Assembly (NCBI GenBank): GCA_025353085.1
Contig: JANXRI010000446.1
Location: 1-5,695 of the forward strand
DNA length: 5,695 bases
Source of the DNA: Betaproteobacteria bacterium
GTDB lineage: Bacteria > Pseudomonadota > Gammaproteobacteria > Burkholderiales > SG8-41
Reading direction: 5' to 3'
The position numbers were made by a program, and so were the translations under genes. The notes beneath the pieces were generated by a model. It did no database searches. It was given only the letters and a program-made list of their open reading frames with translations, and had not been told where the DNA came from. This document shows positions 5,018 to 5,695 of this stretch, piece by piece (the stretch's first letter is position 1; the number at the start of each line of letters is the position of its first letter).

Positions 5018-5695
5018 TCAGGTATGGGTAACAAACCAGTGGCGCAGTCCGGTCACAATCCCGTCGTCACCTTGCGCGGTCTGCACGACCTCGGCGAATC
5101 CAAGCTCGTGCGCGGTGGCGGCAATCCGCGCATGCGGCACGAATAGTGGCGTGCGCTGTAAAAACGGCAGGCCCTCGGCGCCGACCAGCGAGCATAAATT
5201 ATGCAAACCCTCGCTACTCGTGACGATTACCGCGTGCAATGCATGCGCGCGCCATGCCAGGAGCAGCGGCGCGCTGCTCGCTCGCGGAAGCAGCCGCCGA
5301 TAACATTCGGCGTATTCGATGTGTGCGCCGCGTGAAGTCAACGAGTCACCGAGCACGTCGCGTCCGCCGACGCCGCGAAAGATGATGAAACGCCTTCCGG
5401 CAACGTCGGCTAACCCGGGCATCTCGAGCAACGCTTCACTGTCGAAGCGCGCCGGCGCCATCACGTCGGTCACGCCGAATTTAGTAAGTGCACGCACGGT
5501 GCCGCGGCCGACGGCGGCATACTTTAAGCGAGGCGGCAACGCACGCCGCGCGGTAATCGCGGTCATGGCCTTGTGCACCGCATTTGGACTTACAAAGAAT
5601 GCGCGGTCGAACTCGTCAAGCCGGTTGATCTGCGCATTTAAAGGCGCCTTATCTTCAAGGTCGGCGATTTCGATCACCGGAAAAAGCAGCGGGTC
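5018..5695 (-). CDS. hemD: Uroporphyrinogen-III synthase HemD (N-terminus off right edge)
   Basis: The visible part is the C-terminal 225 residues. The frame is open to the window edge, and family length (about 250-270) suggests that roughly 25-40 N-terminal residues are missing. HemD converts hydroxymethylbilane to uroporphyrinogen III by closing the ring with inversion of ring D, in the cytosol. It is the last step shared by heme, siroheme and corrinoid synthesis. Recognisable blocks, numbered from the first visible residue: DPLLFPVIEI (1-10), AFFVSPNAVHKAM (32-44), the AAVGRGTVRALTKFGV segment, FIIFRGVGGRDVLGDSLTSR, the YAECYRR block, and IVTSSEGLHNLCSLVG. These match both halves of the bilobed HemD fold. 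A GTG near the edge (5675-5677) is an internal valine in PVIEI, not the real start. The gene heads the visible hem operon and is followed by hemX; hemC is the likely upstream neighbour (inference, not visible). Confidence 0.93.
   Translation of the reverse strand, partial: DPLLFPVIEIADLEDKAPLNAQINRLDEFDRAFFVSPNAVHKAMTAITARRALPPRLKYAAVGRGTVRALTKFGVTDVMAPARFDSEALLEMPGLADVAGRRFIIFRGVGGRDVLGDSLTSRGAHIEYAECYRRLLPRASSAPLLLAWRAHALHAVIVTSSEGLHNLCSLVGAEGLPFLQRTPLFVPHARIAATAHELGFAEVVQTAQGDDGIVTGLRHWFVTHT

Noticed and set aside
3995..5146. A 383-codon open frame on the plus strand opposite hemX and the end of hemD
   Set aside because: It is the antisense shadow of two well-supported genes; the translation shows no domain or membrane pattern and is rich in Arg and Cys, as expected of a mirror frame.
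1..5695. Search for CRISPR arrays, insertion sequences, tRNA or rRNA genes, and phage or defence genes
   Set aside because: Coding density is close to complete with recognisable housekeeping genes. I saw no direct-repeat array, terminal inverted repeats, transposase motif or tRNA-like cloverleaf. Short GCGC-rich repeats reflect base composition.

Overview
This is a GC-rich, densely coded chromosomal window that fits a betaproteobacterium. The evidence is the order hemD-hemX-hemY with the proteobacterial-type HemX and HemY membrane proteins, a cutA-dsbD pair, and a divergently placed ferredoxin-type reductase of the kind usually annotated as 'CDP-6-deoxy-delta-3,4-glucoseen reductase'. I cannot name a genus from sequence reading alone. 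HemD and HemX are separate proteins here. In Burkholderia-type genomes they are commonly one fused polypeptide, so this may be a lineage outside that group (inference).

Layout. Bases 1-1562 hold a compact minus-strand operon, transcribed right to left: an SDR-family NAD(P)-binding protein (687-1562), cutA (364-690, sharing an ATGA overlap with the SDR gene) and the start of dsbD (1-357, running off the left edge). A 64-base divergent spacer (1563-1626) separates this operon from the plus-strand 2Fe-2S/FAD/NAD reductase (1627-2643). A 41-base convergent gap (2644-2684) with two small hairpins separates the reductase from a second minus-strand operon: hemD (5018-5695, its N-terminus off the right edge), hemX (3905-4969) and hemY (2685-3893). 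There is no stretch over 300 bases without a gene.

How the genes work together. HemD closes hydroxymethylbilane to uroporphyrinogen III for heme and siroheme synthesis. HemX and HemY are inner-membrane proteins co-transcribed with it whose exact roles are unsettled. On the other side, DsbD carries reducing power across the inner membrane to periplasmic thiol proteins, including cytochrome c maturation factors. CutA is a small trimeric metal-binding protein that often sits next to dsbD. The SDR and the reductase face each other across a shared promoter region, but no deoxysugar genes surround them, so the 'glucoseen reductase' label should not be taken literally.

Overall this is a housekeeping region. 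I found no mobile element, CRISPR array, tRNA, rRNA or defence system, and no convincing new biological system. The most interesting point is that hemD and hemX lie in the same reading frame, separated by one TGA and an open 16-codon spacer.
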